A DNA stretch of 64,000 nt from Pseudomonas sp. P8_241 (GCF_034008315.1 NZ_CP125377.1:4896001-4960000); one strand, 5' to 3'; positions 38,510 to 46,873 are shown, numbered from the stretch's first letter. Translations and numbers: made by a program. Notes: generated from the sequence alone by a model not told the origin.

Positions 38510-38535
38510 AACGGATGAGGTATGCCGGGAATTAG
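38510..38535 (-). promoter_or_regulatory. Possible PvdS-type promoter of the thioesterase gene
   Basis: On the minus strand CTAATTCCC starts at 38535 and CGTT lies at 38513-38510, with 16 bases between TAATT and CGTT. This matches the spacing of iron-starvation boxes (TAAAT, N16, CGT) with one mismatch, and the CCC following the -35 is also typical. The predicted transcript would start about 25 bases before the GTG. Confidence 0.5.
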
Positions 38536-38561
38536 TCGTACAGACATTTTCCATGGAAACA

Positions 38562-39734
38562 TCATTTCAGATGGCGATAGCTCGAAATGGCGGAACCCAG
38601 CACCACCGCCCCCGCCGCAATCGCCAGCCAGAACCCGCTCCGCGCGCCGAACGCATCCACCAGCCAACCGGAACCGGCGGCACCAATCGCCACCCCGATG
38701 CTCAGGCCGGTGACCAACCAGGTCAGGCCTTCGGTGAGCTTGGCCGGCGGTACGATTTGCTCGATCAATGCCATCGCGACAATCAAGGTCGGCGCAAAAA
38801 ACAGGCCGGCGACAAACACCGCCAGGGACAAACCGAGAATGTTCACCGCCAGCAGCAACGGCAACGTCGTCACCGCCGTCGCCACCCCACCGTACAGAAA
38901 CAGGCGCGGCAGCGGTATTTTCGAACGCAATGCGCCGAACGCCAGCCCGGCCAGGCACGAACCGATCGCATACACCGAAAGCACAATGCTCGCTGCCGCC
39001 GGTTGGCCCTGCTGCTGGGCGAAAGCCACGCTGACCACGTCCACCACGCCGACGATAATGCCCATGGCCACCATCAACAGCATCAGCAATTGAATGTCGC
39101 GGGAACGAATGATCGAGCCTTGATGATGTTCTTCATGGGGGTGCACCGCAGGTTCCGTGCTGCGCTGCAAGACGAACGCCGTCACCCCGATGCCCAGCGC
39201 CAGCAACGCGGCCAACGGCCCCGCTTCAGGGAACGCCACCACGCATAGCCCCACGGACAATGGCGGCCCGACGATGAAGCAGACTTCATCCAGCACCGAT
39301 TCCAGGGCGTAGGCCGTCTGCAACTGCGGCCGACCGCGATAGACCTCGGTCCAGCGCGCCCGCACCATCGCCGACATGCTCGGCATGCAACCGGCCAACG
39401 CGGCGAAGACAAACAACGTCCAGTTGGGCGCCTGCAACCGCGTGCACAGCAACAGCAGCAACAATGCCCCGCCACCGAGCAACGCCGACACAGGCAGAAC
39501 CCGCCCCTGGCCATATCGATCCACCAGCCGCGACACCTGAGGTGCACAAAACGCCGTGGCCAACGCAAACGTCGCCGCCACCGCGCCCGCCAATCCGTAT
39601 CCACCGTGCAACTGCGAGAGCATGGTGATCAAGCCGATGCCGGTCATGGAAATCGGCATGCGCGCGATCATTCCCGCCAATACGAATGCGCCGCTGCCAG
39701 GGGCTTTGAATAGTTCGCGGTAGGGGTTTGCCAT
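38562..39734 (-). CDS. MFS transporter at the head of the NRPS block
   Basis: A 390-residue protein with about 12 hydrophobic segments and typical major-facilitator text: GIGLITMLSQLHGGYGLAGAVAATFALATAFCAPQVSRLVDRYGQGRVLP (with the DRYGxR-like loop 2-3 motif), then YALESVLDEVCFIVGPPLSVGL and a His-rich cytoplasmic loop (HPHEEHHQ) between segments 6 and 7. It resembles Bcr/AraJ-like drug or sugar efflux proteins. The start MANPYRELFKAPGSGAFVLAG at 39734 is the conserved opening; the longer reading is not. The gene ends 83 bases before the thioesterase, on the same strand. Its neighbours suggest export of the siderophore or an intermediate, but many Pseudomonas genomes carry close homologues elsewhere, so this role is inference. 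Confidence 0.82.
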   Translation of the reverse strand: MANPYRELFKAPGSGAFVLAGMIARMPISMTGIGLITMLSQLHGGYGLAGAVAATFALATAFCAPQVSRLVDRYGQGRVLPVSALLGGGALLLLLLCTRLQAPNWTLFVFAALAGCMPSMSAMVRARWTEVYRGRPQLQTAYALESVLDEVCFIVGPPLSVGLCVVAFPEAGPLAALLALGIGVTAFVLQRSTEPAVHPHEEHHQGSIIRSRDIQLLMLLMVAMGIIVGVVDVVSVAFAQQQGQPAAASIVLSVYAIGSCLAGLAFGALRSKIPLPRLFLYGGVATAVTTLPLLLAVNILGLSLAVFVAGLFFAPTLIVAMALIEQIVPPAKLTEGLTWLVTGLSIGVAIGAAGSGWLVDAFGARSGFWLAIAAGAVVLGSAISSYRHLK

Positions 39735-39820
39735 GGGTCTGGTCTCAATCAGGGCATGCACGTTGCCATAACGGCTGATTGCGGGGGAAGCGTGGAATTG
39801 TTGGTGGAATGTGAAGGGCC

Positions 39821-39896
39821 CCATCGCGGGCAACCCCGCTCCCACACTGGACGGTTTACGCCCACCCACTGTAGGAGCGAGCTTGCTCGCGATGGG
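39821..39896. repeat. REP doublet upstream of divergent MFS and GH15 genes
   Basis: CCATCGCGGGCAACCCCGCT (39821-39840, continuing CCCACA) is paired with TGTAGGAGCGAGCTTGCTCG (39870-39889, continuing to 39896). They are two different REP variants in inverted arrangement within the 259-base divergent intergenic region. No other promoter or operator could be picked out in this region. Confidence 0.85.
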
Positions 39897-39993
39897 GCCA
39901 GAACAGACACCTCATCTCCCTTCTCCAAATGAACTCTCACCGCCCCCGACCAGTCAGCTACTTAGGCCCCAGGTTCCCCGGAGTTTCGCGACA

Positions 39994-41817
39994 ATGGCTG
40001 ATCACCCCGAATGCCAAAGCACCATCGACGCCCACGGCATCATCGGCGACATGCGCAGTGCGGCGCTGGTCAATGACAAGGGTAGCGTGGACTTTTTCTG
40101 CTGGCCGGAATTCGACAGTCCGTCGATCTTCTGTTCTCTGCTGGACAGCCCCGAAGCGGGAATTTTTCAATTGTCCCCGGACTTGCCAGACGCCCGCCGG
40201 GAACAGATCTACCTGCCCGACACCAACGTGCTGCAAACCCGCTGGCTCAGCGACCGCGCCGTGGTCGAAGTCACCGATCTGCTGCCGATTGGCGACACCG
40301 AGGACGACCGTCCGCTGCTGATGCGCAGGATTTGCCTGGTCAGCGGTCGCGCCACTTTGCGCCTGCACTGCGCCGTTCGGCATGACTACGCCCGCGCCGT
40401 CACCCGCGCCCGTATGGATAAAAAAGACGTGATTTTTGAAGCGCCTGATCAACCGTCCTTGCGACTGTCTTCGGGTCAAGCGTTGCAAATCGAAGGCAAT
40501 GCCGCCGTCGCCGAGTTCACTCTGGAACAAGGCCAGAGCACTGAATTTCTGCTCGGTGCCATCGATGATCCGCGCTTCAAGGAAGGCGCCGCCGCCCTGT
40601 GCCTGGAACGCACCCTGAAGTTCTGGCGCGACTGGATCGGCCAGTCCAATTACCGTGGGCGCTGGCGGGAGATGGTCAATCGCTCGGCCCTGGCCATGAA
40701 GCTGCTGACGTCGCGCAAACACGGGGCCATTCTCGCCGCCGCGACCTTCGGCCTGCCGGAAACGCCCGGTGGCGAACGCAACTGGGACTATCGCTTCACC
40801 TGGATCCGCGACGCCTCGTTCACCGTCTACGCCTTCATGCGTCTGGGCTTCGTCGAAGAGGCCAATGCCTACATGCGCTGGCTGCGCGGGCGGGTCAGCG
40901 ATTGCCAGGGCAAGCCGATGAAACTCAACATTCTGTACGCCATCGACGGTCACCAGGAATTGCCGGAGATTGAACTCCCGCACCTTCGCGGCCACGGCGG
41001 CGCCCGGCCGGTACGTATCGGCAACCAGGCGTATGAACAGGTCCAGCTCGACATCTTTGGCGAGCTGATGGACGCTATCTATCTGGTCAACAAATACGGC
41101 GAAGCCATCTCCCATGATGGCTGGAAGCACACGGTGGAAGTGGTCGATCAGGTGTGCGAAACCTGGAACCAAAAGGATGTCGGCATCTGGGAAATGCGCG
41201 GCGAGCAATACCACTTCCTGCATTCGCGCCTGATGTGCTGGGTCGCGTTGGACCGGGCCATTCGCCTGGCTTCAAAACGCTCGTTGCCCGCACCGTTCGC
41301 TCGTTGGGACCAGACACGCCAGGCAATCTACGCCGACATCTGGAACAACTTCTGGGATGAACAGCGCGGGCATTTCGTTCAGCACATCGGTGGAACCGGG
41401 CTGGATGGTTCGATGTTGCTGATGCCGCTGGTGCGCTTCGTCAGCGCCCGTGATCCGCGCTGGCTGTCGACCCTGCAAGCCATCGAAAAAACCCTGGTGC
41501 GCGACGGCATGATCTACCGCTACCGCAACGACGACAGCCAGATCGACGGCTTGCCCGGCACCGAAGGCGCCTTCGCCGCGTGCTCGTTCTGGTACGTCGA
41601 ATGCCTGGCCCGCGCAGGTCAAGTGGACAAGGCTCATCTGGAATTCGAACAACTGCTCAGGTATGCCAACCCGTTGGGACTCTACGCCGAAGAATTCGAC
41701 AGTCACGCACGCCACATGGGCAACACGCCGCAAGCGTTGACGCACCTGGCGCTGATCAGCGCTGCGTGTTTTCTGGATCGCAAATTGAGTGGGGAAAAGA
41801 GCTTCTGGCAGCCTTGA
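39994..41817 (+). CDS. Glycoside hydrolase family 15 protein (glucoamylase/trehalase-like)
   Basis: A 607-residue cytoplasmic protein (no signal peptide). The N-terminal ~220 residues form a beta-sandwich (GIIGDMRSAALVNDKGSVDFFCWPEFDSPSIFCSLLD). The (alpha/alpha)6 barrel follows, with the GH15 signature ETPGGERNWDYRFTWIRDASFTVYAFMRLG and a second acidic motif in GLPGTEGAFAACSFWYVECLARAG. These regions carry the two glutamates of an inverting glucosidase. Bacterial GH15 members hydrolyse alpha-glucans or trehalose; the substrate cannot be told here. The start is ATG 39994 with GGAG upstream; a longer reading runs through the REP repeats and is not credible. It is divergent from the MFS gene and seems monocistronic. 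Confidence 0.9.
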   Translation: MADHPECQSTIDAHGIIGDMRSAALVNDKGSVDFFCWPEFDSPSIFCSLLDSPEAGIFQLSPDLPDARREQIYLPDTNVLQTRWLSDRAVVEVTDLLPIGDTEDDRPLLMRRICLVSGRATLRLHCAVRHDYARAVTRARMDKKDVIFEAPDQPSLRLSSGQALQIEGNAAVAEFTLEQGQSTEFLLGAIDDPRFKEGAAALCLERTLKFWRDWIGQSNYRGRWREMVNRSALAMKLLTSRKHGAILAAATFGLPETPGGERNWDYRFTWIRDASFTVYAFMRLGFVEEANAYMRWLRGRVSDCQGKPMKLNILYAIDGHQELPEIELPHLRGHGGARPVRIGNQAYEQVQLDIFGELMDAIYLVNKYGEAISHDGWKHTVEVVDQVCETWNQKDVGIWEMRGEQYHFLHSRLMCWVALDRAIRLASKRSLPAPFARWDQTRQAIYADIWNNFWDEQRGHFVQHIGGTGLDGSMLLMPLVRFVSARDPRWLSTLQAIEKTLVRDGMIYRYRNDDSQIDGLPGTEGAFAACSFWYVECLARAGQVDKAHLEFEQLLRYANPLGLYAEEFDSHARHMGNTPQALTHLALISAACFLDRKLSGEKSFWQP

Positions 41818-41835
41818 GACTTGTTTTCACAGCCG

Positions 41836-41889
41836 CCCGGCTTGCCGGCGAATGCGCACTCAGGGATGCCTTCGCCGGTGAGCCGGGCT
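41836..41889. repeat. REP doublet (CCGGC type)
   Basis: CCCGGCTTGCCGGCGAA (41836-41852) is inversely repeated as TTCGCCGGTGAGCCGGGCT (41871-41889). It lies 18 bases after the GH15 stop and may end its transcript. The remaining ~175 bases to the next gene show nothing further except an A/T-rich stretch near 41930-41970. Confidence 0.8.
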
Positions 41890-42067
41890 TCTACGGGTTC
41901 AGTGTTTTTCCCGAACGATACGTTGCTCCAAGTCCTACCTTTTTTAAACAGAACCGAATGCAAAAACCGTAAAAAACCTGTATTGCAAGGCATCACATCC
42001 CCACCTAACATCCAGATTCAACGGGCACAGCGGAGCTGTCCAGCCCCCCGCAATTCAAGGAGCCAGA

Positions 42068-42457
42068 ATGACCCAACGCATCCATCGCAGCATCGACACT
42101 CCCCTTCGAACCGGTCTGAACCGCGAAGCTCTGTGGGAAGCCCACGACAAAGGCCTGATCAAGTGCTGGGAAGTCGGCCGCCAGCGCGCCTCCCGCTTCC
42201 CCGACCTCGCAAAGCAATGCCTCGCTGGCGAACTGCCGGTGCTGGGCTGGAAAGGCGGCGTCAACCGCAGCCTGAAGAAACTTGAAAAGTACGGTTCCCT
42301 AAAGTACCTGGCCCAGTGGCAGGGCTTGCGCGGGGAAGACCTGGACGTTGATCTGTGCGACGAGCGTGCGCTGACCTGCTCACGGACCTCGATGGTGGTG
42401 ACGTTTACCCCGGATCGGACGAAGTACTTCAATCAGGTGACGCAAGAGCAAGCCTGA
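42068..42457 (+). CDS. Conserved-looking 129-residue protein of unknown function
   Basis: The ATG has AGGAG 5 bases upstream, and codon use is that of its neighbours, so the gene looks real. The protein (TQRIHRSIDTPLRTGLNREALWEAHDKGLIKCWEVGRQRASRFPDLAKQCL...) is rich in Arg, Lys and Trp. It has no signal peptide or membrane segment and contains four cysteines. GWKGGVNRSLKKLEKYGSLKYLAQWQGL suggests amphipathic helices. I do not recognise a family. The upstream 100 bases are AT-richer, which may hold a promoter. It runs convergent with the GlxA-type regulator, whose stop is only 5 bases beyond its own. Confidence 0.65.
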   Translation: MTQRIHRSIDTPLRTGLNREALWEAHDKGLIKCWEVGRQRASRFPDLAKQCLAGELPVLGWKGGVNRSLKKLEKYGSLKYLAQWQGLRGEDLDVDLCDERALTCSRTSMVVTFTPDRTKYFNQVTQEQA

Positions 42458-42462
42458 TGTGA

Positions 42463-43443
42463 TCAGTGCACCGGATCTGCTGCTGCACTGACAGAAAACC
42501 GCTCCCGATAAGCCTGTGGCGTCACGCCCATTGCCCGCAGGAAACTGCGGCGCAGGGTTTCTTCGCTGCCGAAGCCGCATTGCACCGCGACGCGTTTGAT
42601 CGGCACGCCGGTATCGCTGAGCAAGCGCCGCGCGGTCTCGACCCGAATCAGCTCGATGGCCCGGGCCGGGGTCTGGCCGGTGTCGGCGCGGTAGTGGCGG
42701 ACGAAGCTGCGCTCGCTCATGCCGGCCTGTAACGCCAGGGTCGGGACGCCGAGATCCTTGGTGAGATTTTCGCTGATCCAGGCGTGAAGTTCATCGAACC
42801 GGTTGCCGTCTTTTTGCAAGGACAGGGTCACGCTGAATTGCGACTGGCCGCCCGGACGCTTGAGAAACACCACCAATTGCCGGGCAACTTCCAGCGCCAT
42901 GCTGCGCCCAAGGTCTTCTTCTACCATGGCCAGTGCCAGGTCAATGCCGGCGGTCACGCCGGCCGAGGTCCAGACCGGGCCGTCGTTGATGAAGATCGGA
43001 TTGGGTTCGACCTGTAATTGCGGGTGCTGCTGCGCCAGTTGCTCGCAGCGGGTCCAGTGTGTAACGACGCGTCGGCCATCGAGCCAGCCACTGGCCGCCA
43101 GCAGGAACGCCCCGGTGCACACCGAGCAAACCCGCCGACATCCGCGTGCATGTTCGCGCACCCACGCCACCATCGACGCATCCTCCGCTGCCGCGTAGAC
43201 GCCCCAGCCACCGGCAATGACCAGGGTGTCGCTGCCTTGCTCCGGCAATGGCTCGGCCAACAGCGCCAGCCCGGCTGATGACATGACTGGCCCACCGCCG
43301 CTGGCGATCACCGAGGGCGCATAGGGTGTTGGCAAACCTCGCTGACGGGCAATGTCATTGGCCGAAGCGAATACCTGCAACGGCCCGGTGACATCGAGCA
43401 ATTGCACGTTGGCGAAGGCAAGTACGTGAATGGTTTTCGGCAT
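42463..43443 (-). CDS. GlxA family transcriptional regulator (DJ-1/PfpI + AraC)
   Basis: A 326-residue two-domain protein. Residues ~1-190 form a DJ-1/PfpI-like domain (VQLLDVTGPLQVFASAND; VCSVCTGAFLLAASGWLDGRRVVTHW, with the cysteine at the nucleophile elbow in SVCTGAF). Residues ~220-320 are an AraC-type DNA-binding domain (LALQAGMSERSFVRHYRADTGQTPARAIELIRVETARRLL; VAVQCGFGSEETLRRSFLRAMGVTPQAYRERF). GlxA-type regulators sense small metabolites through the DJ-1 domain; known members control carnitine, glycine-betaine or arginine use. It is divergent from the isonitrile hydratase gene, 88 bases apart. It is therefore the obvious candidate regulator of that gene, although this is inference from position. 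Confidence 0.9.
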   Translation of the reverse strand: MPKTIHVLAFANVQLLDVTGPLQVFASANDIARQRGLPTPYAPSVIASGGGPVMSSAGLALLAEPLPEQGSDTLVIAGGWGVYAAAEDASMVAWVREHARGCRRVCSVCTGAFLLAASGWLDGRRVVTHWTRCEQLAQQHPQLQVEPNPIFINDGPVWTSAGVTAGIDLALAMVEEDLGRSMALEVARQLVVFLKRPGGQSQFSVTLSLQKDGNRFDELHAWISENLTKDLGVPTLALQAGMSERSFVRHYRADTGQTPARAIELIRVETARRLLSDTGVPIKRVAVQCGFGSEETLRRSFLRAMGVTPQAYRERFSVSAAADPVH

Positions 43444-43531
43444 TTGGCGTAATTCGTGGGGATATTGGCGTATGCGCCAAAGACTACGAGCCTACAGTCA
43501 AACCGTCTACCCACCTCACGAGAAAAGCGCC

Positions 43532-44218
43532 ATGACGTTGCAGATCGGTTTTCTGTTGTTTCCACAGGTTCAACAACTAGACCTGACCGGCCCCTACGAT
43601 GTGCTGGCCTCGTTGCCGGATGTGAAAGTGCACCTGATCTGGAAAGACCTGATGCCCATCACCGCCAGCACCGGTCTGATGCTGAAACCGACCACTACGT
43701 TCGAAGATTGCCCGGCACTGGATGTGATCTGTGTTCCGGGTGGCAGCGGCGTCGGCCCCTTGATGGAAGATGACGAAACCCTGGCCTTTCTCAAGACCCA
43801 AGCCGCCAACGCGCGCTACGTCACCTCCGTGTGCACCGGCTCGCTGGTGCTTGGCGCAGCCGGATTGCTCAAGGGCAAACGTGCCACCACTCATTGGGCG
43901 TACCACGAACTGCTGGCGCCGTTGGGGGCGATTGCGGTTCAGGACCGCGTCGTTCGCGACGGCAATCTGCTGACCGGTGGCGGCATCACCGCCGGCATCG
44001 ATTTTGCTCTGACCCTGGCCGCAGAGCTGTTCGACAAGGCCACCGCCGAGCTGGTGCAGCTGCAACTGGAATACGCTCCAGCGCCGCCATTTGCCGCGGG
44101 CAGCCCCGAGACAGCACCGGCCAGCGTGCTTGAGGAGGCGAGCCAACGTGCCGCTGGCTCGTTGAAATTGCGTGCGCAAATTACTCAGCGCGCAGCAGCG
44201 AAACTTGACCGTCAGTGA
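43532..44218 (+). CDS. inhA: Isonitrile hydratase (DJ-1/PfpI family)
   Basis: A 228-residue DJ-1/PfpI-fold enzyme. It begins TLQIGFLLFPQVQQLDLTGPYDVLASLP and has the nucleophile elbow YVTSVCTGSLVLGAAGLLKGKRATTHW, with the active-site Cys in SVCTGS. DVICVPGGSGVGPLMEDDETL, VVRDGNLLTGGGITAGIDFALTLA and LVQLQLEYAPAPPFAAGSPETAP follow. Length and text agree closely with what I remember of Pseudomonas putida isonitrile hydratase (228 residues), which converts isonitriles to N-substituted formamides. The start is ATG 43532; an earlier in-frame ATG belongs to the divergent promoter region. The gene is followed by two hairpins, the second a classic terminator. The divergent GlxA-type gene shares the same fold in its sensor domain and may regulate it. 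Confidence 0.85.
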   Translation: MTLQIGFLLFPQVQQLDLTGPYDVLASLPDVKVHLIWKDLMPITASTGLMLKPTTTFEDCPALDVICVPGGSGVGPLMEDDETLAFLKTQAANARYVTSVCTGSLVLGAAGLLKGKRATTHWAYHELLAPLGAIAVQDRVVRDGNLLTGGGITAGIDFALTLAAELFDKATAELVQLQLEYAPAPPFAAGSPETAPASVLEEASQRAAGSLKLRAQITQRAAAKLDRQ

Positions 44219-44227
44219 CAAAAATGG

Positions 44228-44254
44228 GCTGCGGGATGCAAATACCCGCAGCCA
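44228..44254 (+). terminator. Hairpin after inhA
   Basis: GGCTGCGGG (44228-44236) pairs perfectly with CCCGCAGCC (44246-44254). It starts ten bases after the inhA stop and is followed by a stronger terminator 22 bases later. Confidence 0.6.
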
Positions 44255-44276
44255 TGACTTTTCACACGCCCACAAA

Positions 44277-44300
44277 AAAACCCGCCGAAGCGGGTTTTTC
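44277..44300 (+). terminator. Rho-independent terminator (bidirectional)
   Basis: AAAAACCCGC, CGAA loop, GCGGGTTTTT: a perfect 10-base stem with a stable tetraloop and T-runs on both strands. The following 240 bases up to 44540 contain no gene that I can support. This terminator could also serve the minus-strand SRPBCC gene. Confidence 0.93.
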
Positions 44301-44540
44301 CAAGACCATTACGACTCCTTGTCGCGGCATTCCTTGCCTATGGTCGATCATCCGTGATCCTGAGCACATCCTGTGCTTCAGTGGGTGAGGCCAGCTTACG
44401 CATCGGATCCAAATAACAACAGTCGACATCACTACCACCGCGTGTAAGACATTCGCTATAACCCACCTTCCGAAAACCCTTAGACGCTTGGACTTCGAAG
44501 CCGCAAAGCGAGCTTCGCGCCTTTGCGCTGAAACCGGGTC

Positions 44541-45026
44541 TCAACCCTCACGCGGGTGGCCCTTGGCGCTCTCGCTCAAAAACTGCTCGATGTTGTTCAT
44601 CTGCTCTTCCCAACCGCGGCTGTCCATGCGGAAGGCTTTTTCCCGGCGTACGTCGGGAATGTGATCGAACCCGGACTCCGAGACCTTGAGCAGCGTGCCG
44701 TCTTCGTGGTCTTCCAGTTCGAACTTGACCAGGGTGGTCGGTTCCTGGGAATAGTCGATCTGCGCGTTTACCGCATAAGGGTGCCAGCGAAACGAAAACA
44801 GCCGCTCCGGCTCGACCCGCTCGACCAGAACATTCCACAAGACATGCTCATACCCCGGGTACGTGACCTTACCCTGGGTCCACTCACCGGCGACGAAACG
44901 CTTGCCCTCCAGCGCAACGCCAAACCACTGTCCGAACACTTCGGCATTGGCCACCACGCGCCAGACCTGAGAACGCTTGGCCTTGAGCAGGATTTTCCTT
45001 TCGATGCGATCAGATGCTGGGTTCAT
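44541..45026 (-). CDS. SRPBCC family protein (AHSA1/CalC-like)
   Basis: A 161-residue START/AHSA1-like protein: RIERKILLKAKRSQVWRVVANAEVFGQWFGVALEG, then LWNVLVERVEPERLFSFRWHPYA, TLVKFELEDHEDGTLLKVSESGFDHIPD and GWEEQMNNIEQFL. This is the complete beta-alpha helix-grip fold used to bind hydrophobic ligands. The function within the family varies (chaperone co-factors, ligand binding, stress response) and cannot be told here. AGGAGG stands 6 bases before the ATG. In many genomes such genes follow an ArsR-type regulator, but none is present here. The gene is monocistronic. Confidence 0.88.
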   Translation of the reverse strand: MNPASDRIERKILLKAKRSQVWRVVANAEVFGQWFGVALEGKRFVAGEWTQGKVTYPGYEHVLWNVLVERVEPERLFSFRWHPYAVNAQIDYSQEPTTLVKFELEDHEDGTLLKVSESGFDHIPDVRREKAFRMDSRGWEEQMNNIEQFLSESAKGHPREG

Positions 45027-45239
45027 AAGTCACCTCCTGTACTTGAACAGTAGGTCAGTAAGACCATAAGACCAACCCTAAAGTTGTACCAATCGGGATT
45101 CGCAATCAACCATGCCTGAAACATTCGGCTGCATTTGCGGGAATTAGTTCTGGATGAAGATGCCAGGCAGGCCGTGCGAGCGAATGTCCTTTCGCTACAC
45201 TGCAGCGCAATTTTCCTTGATAAACGCGAGCATCCCTCC

Positions 45240-45641
45240 ATGAAACTACGCTTTTTCCTCGCGCTGGCGCCGCTGTTGCCGAGCGCGGGCGTTTTCGCCG
45301 TGGATTGCGACAACGCCAGTGACCAAACGACGATGAACCAGTGCGCGGCGCAGCAGCATGCGGCGGCCGACAAGGAGTTGAATGCGTTGTATCAGCAGAT
45401 CAATTCACGGCTCAAAGGCAACCCGGACAACAAAAAGTTGCTGGTGGGCGCGCAGCGCGCCTGGGTGGCTTTTCGCGATGCCGAGTGCAAGTTCTCGGCG
45501 TCCGGGGTGACCGGTGGGAGTGTGTATCCGTTGATCTACAGCAACTGCACCACAGAGCTGACAAAGGCACGGGTTCAGACGTTCAGGAACTACCTGAAGT
45601 GTCAGGAAGGGGATATGAGTTGTCCGGTGCCGGGGGGTTGA
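45240..45641 (+). CDS. LprI family (DUF1311) secreted protein
   Basis: A 133-residue protein with a signal peptide (MKLRFFLALAPLLPSAGVFA, cleavage before VDCDN). The LprI/DUF1311 domain follows: DCDNASDQTTMNQCAAQQHAAADKELNALYQQINSRL...LVGAQRAWVAFRDAECKF...SVYPLIYSNCTTELTKARVQTFRNYLKC. The cysteine pattern and the helix ending in AWVAFRDAEC are diagnostic. Family members such as mycobacterial LprI inhibit lysozyme; most Gram-negative homologues are untested periplasmic proteins. The start is ATG 45240, in front of the signal peptide; the longer reading has no sense. A REP doublet follows the stop by 25 bases. Confidence 0.87.
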   Translation: MKLRFFLALAPLLPSAGVFAVDCDNASDQTTMNQCAAQQHAAADKELNALYQQINSRLKGNPDNKKLLVGAQRAWVAFRDAECKFSASGVTGGSVYPLIYSNCTTELTKARVQTFRNYLKCQEGDMSCPVPGG

Positions 45642-45666
45642 TTTTCACCGTTTTGTTGAGGGCTTC

Positions 45667-45733
45667 TTCGCCGGCTAGCCGGCTCCTACAGTAAATTTGT
45701 GAAAAACCTGTAGGAGCCGGCTTGCCGGCGAAG
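45667..45733. repeat. REP doublet (GCCGGC type)
   Basis: TTCGCCGGCTAGCCGGCTCC (45667-45686, continuing TACAG) and its inverse CTGTAGGAGCCGGCTTGCCG (45708-45727, continuing GCGAAG) are separated by about 16 bases. The element lies between the convergent lprI-like gene and qhpB and probably closes both transcripts. Confidence 0.9.
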
Positions 45734-45754
45734 ACGTCAGTTCAAGCACCACAG

Positions 45755-46873
45755 TTAGCGGACAAAAATCTGCGCCGTGGTAATCGCCATGTCCCCGCCC
45801 GGCAACTTGATGCTGCCCGTCTGTTTCAGGCTGTCGGCATCGAAGATCGCCACATCGTTGAACGTCCCCGCCAGGTAGATTTTGCTGCCGTCCTTGTTGA
45901 AGGAAATGCAGTAGTAGGAATGATCGAGCGTGGCGGACTGGAGCATCTTCTTCTGTTTGATGTCGTACTTGGCCAGGCGGTTGAGCACGCCGAACATCAG
46001 GTTAGGGTCCTTCGGCGAGCGCATGCCGCTGAAGTAGATTTCGGTCAAAGGGCCGAAGTCGGTGGTTTCGGTCTTGCCGGTCTTCAGGTCGACGCTGAAC
46101 AGACCGTACAGGTATTCGGCGGTGGCCGGGTCCTGTTTCTTGTCCTTGAATTTCGCCGCGGTGTAGAGCAGCGAAAAATCATGCCGATATGTCTGCTGAT
46201 TCCACACGTAGAGCACGTCCGGTGCGCTGTAGTTCGGGCGTTTCCAGTGCCGGCTGGGAATCAGCACATCGAATTTTCCGGTTTGCACATTGACCTTGTA
46301 GACGTCCGCGCCGGCCACGTACAGCGTGCCATCGTCACCGCTCTGCATGATGGTCAGCTGGCGCGGCGCCGGGAAACTACGCACAGGCTTGGCGTCCATG
46401 CCCGCATCGGTCTTGTACACGTCGAGCCGTGGCTGTTGCACTTCATAGCGGTCGTTCATCATCAACGTCGGGTTGGCGACGGTGAACAGTTCCTTGCCGT
46501 CGTGGCTGAGGGTGAAGGCGAACATCGACTTCGCTTTTTCCCCCGGCTTCTGGGTGATGCTGGCGTGGAATACCTGCTTGCAACTGTCCAGTTCGACGCC
46601 GTAGATATCCGCATAGTGATTGTTCAGCACATAGGCGGTCTTGCGATCCGGTGACAGTTGCACGGTGCCGGGCCCGAAGGCGTCAGGCATCTTGCAGGTC
46701 TTGAACAGCGTGTCGGTCGCCAGATCGATCACGTGCAGGTTGTTCGGGTAGTTGGTGGTCACCATGTATTCGTGACCGTCTTGCAATACGCTGTTTTCAT
46801 CGGCCAGGAGACTGAGCGAAAACGTGCTCAGGACGGCGAAAGCGGCCAGGCCGCAGGCTTTGATGCTGTGCAT
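45755..46873 (-). CDS. qhpB: Quinohemoprotein amine dehydrogenase, beta subunit (QhpB / PeaD)
   Basis: A 372-residue periplasmic protein. It has a signal peptide (MHSIKACGLAAFAVLSTFSLSLLA, then DENSVLQ) and a seven-bladed beta-propeller with blade text such as YMVTTNYPNNLHVIDLATDTLFKTCKMPD, TVQLSPDRKTAYVLNNHYADIYGVELDSC, MFAFTLSHDGKELFTVANP and SYYCISFNKDGSKIYLAGTFNDVAIFDADSL. In the enzyme the beta propeller packs against the small cross-linked gamma subunit and the di-heme alpha subunit and helps form the active site. The gene is last of qhpA-D-C-B and starts 22 bases after qhpC with AAAGGA upstream. A GTG/ATG-rich upstream extension in the same frame overlaps qhpC and was rejected. A REP doublet follows the stop. 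Confidence 0.92.
   Translation of the reverse strand: MHSIKACGLAAFAVLSTFSLSLLADENSVLQDGHEYMVTTNYPNNLHVIDLATDTLFKTCKMPDAFGPGTVQLSPDRKTAYVLNNHYADIYGVELDSCKQVFHASITQKPGEKAKSMFAFTLSHDGKELFTVANPTLMMNDRYEVQQPRLDVYKTDAGMDAKPVRSFPAPRQLTIMQSGDDGTLYVAGADVYKVNVQTGKFDVLIPSRHWKRPNYSAPDVLYVWNQQTYRHDFSLLYTAAKFKDKKQDPATAEYLYGLFSVDLKTGKTETTDFGPLTEIYFSGMRSPKDPNLMFGVLNRLAKYDIKQKKMLQSATLDHSYYCISFNKDGSKIYLAGTFNDVAIFDADSLKQTGSIKLPGGDMAITTAQIFVR

Noticed and set aside
37744..38958. 404-codon reading of the thioesterase frame
   Set aside because: The first 160 codons run antisense through the end of the MFS gene and show no homology; the GTG at 38478 has a ribosome-binding site and gives the normal length of 244 residues.
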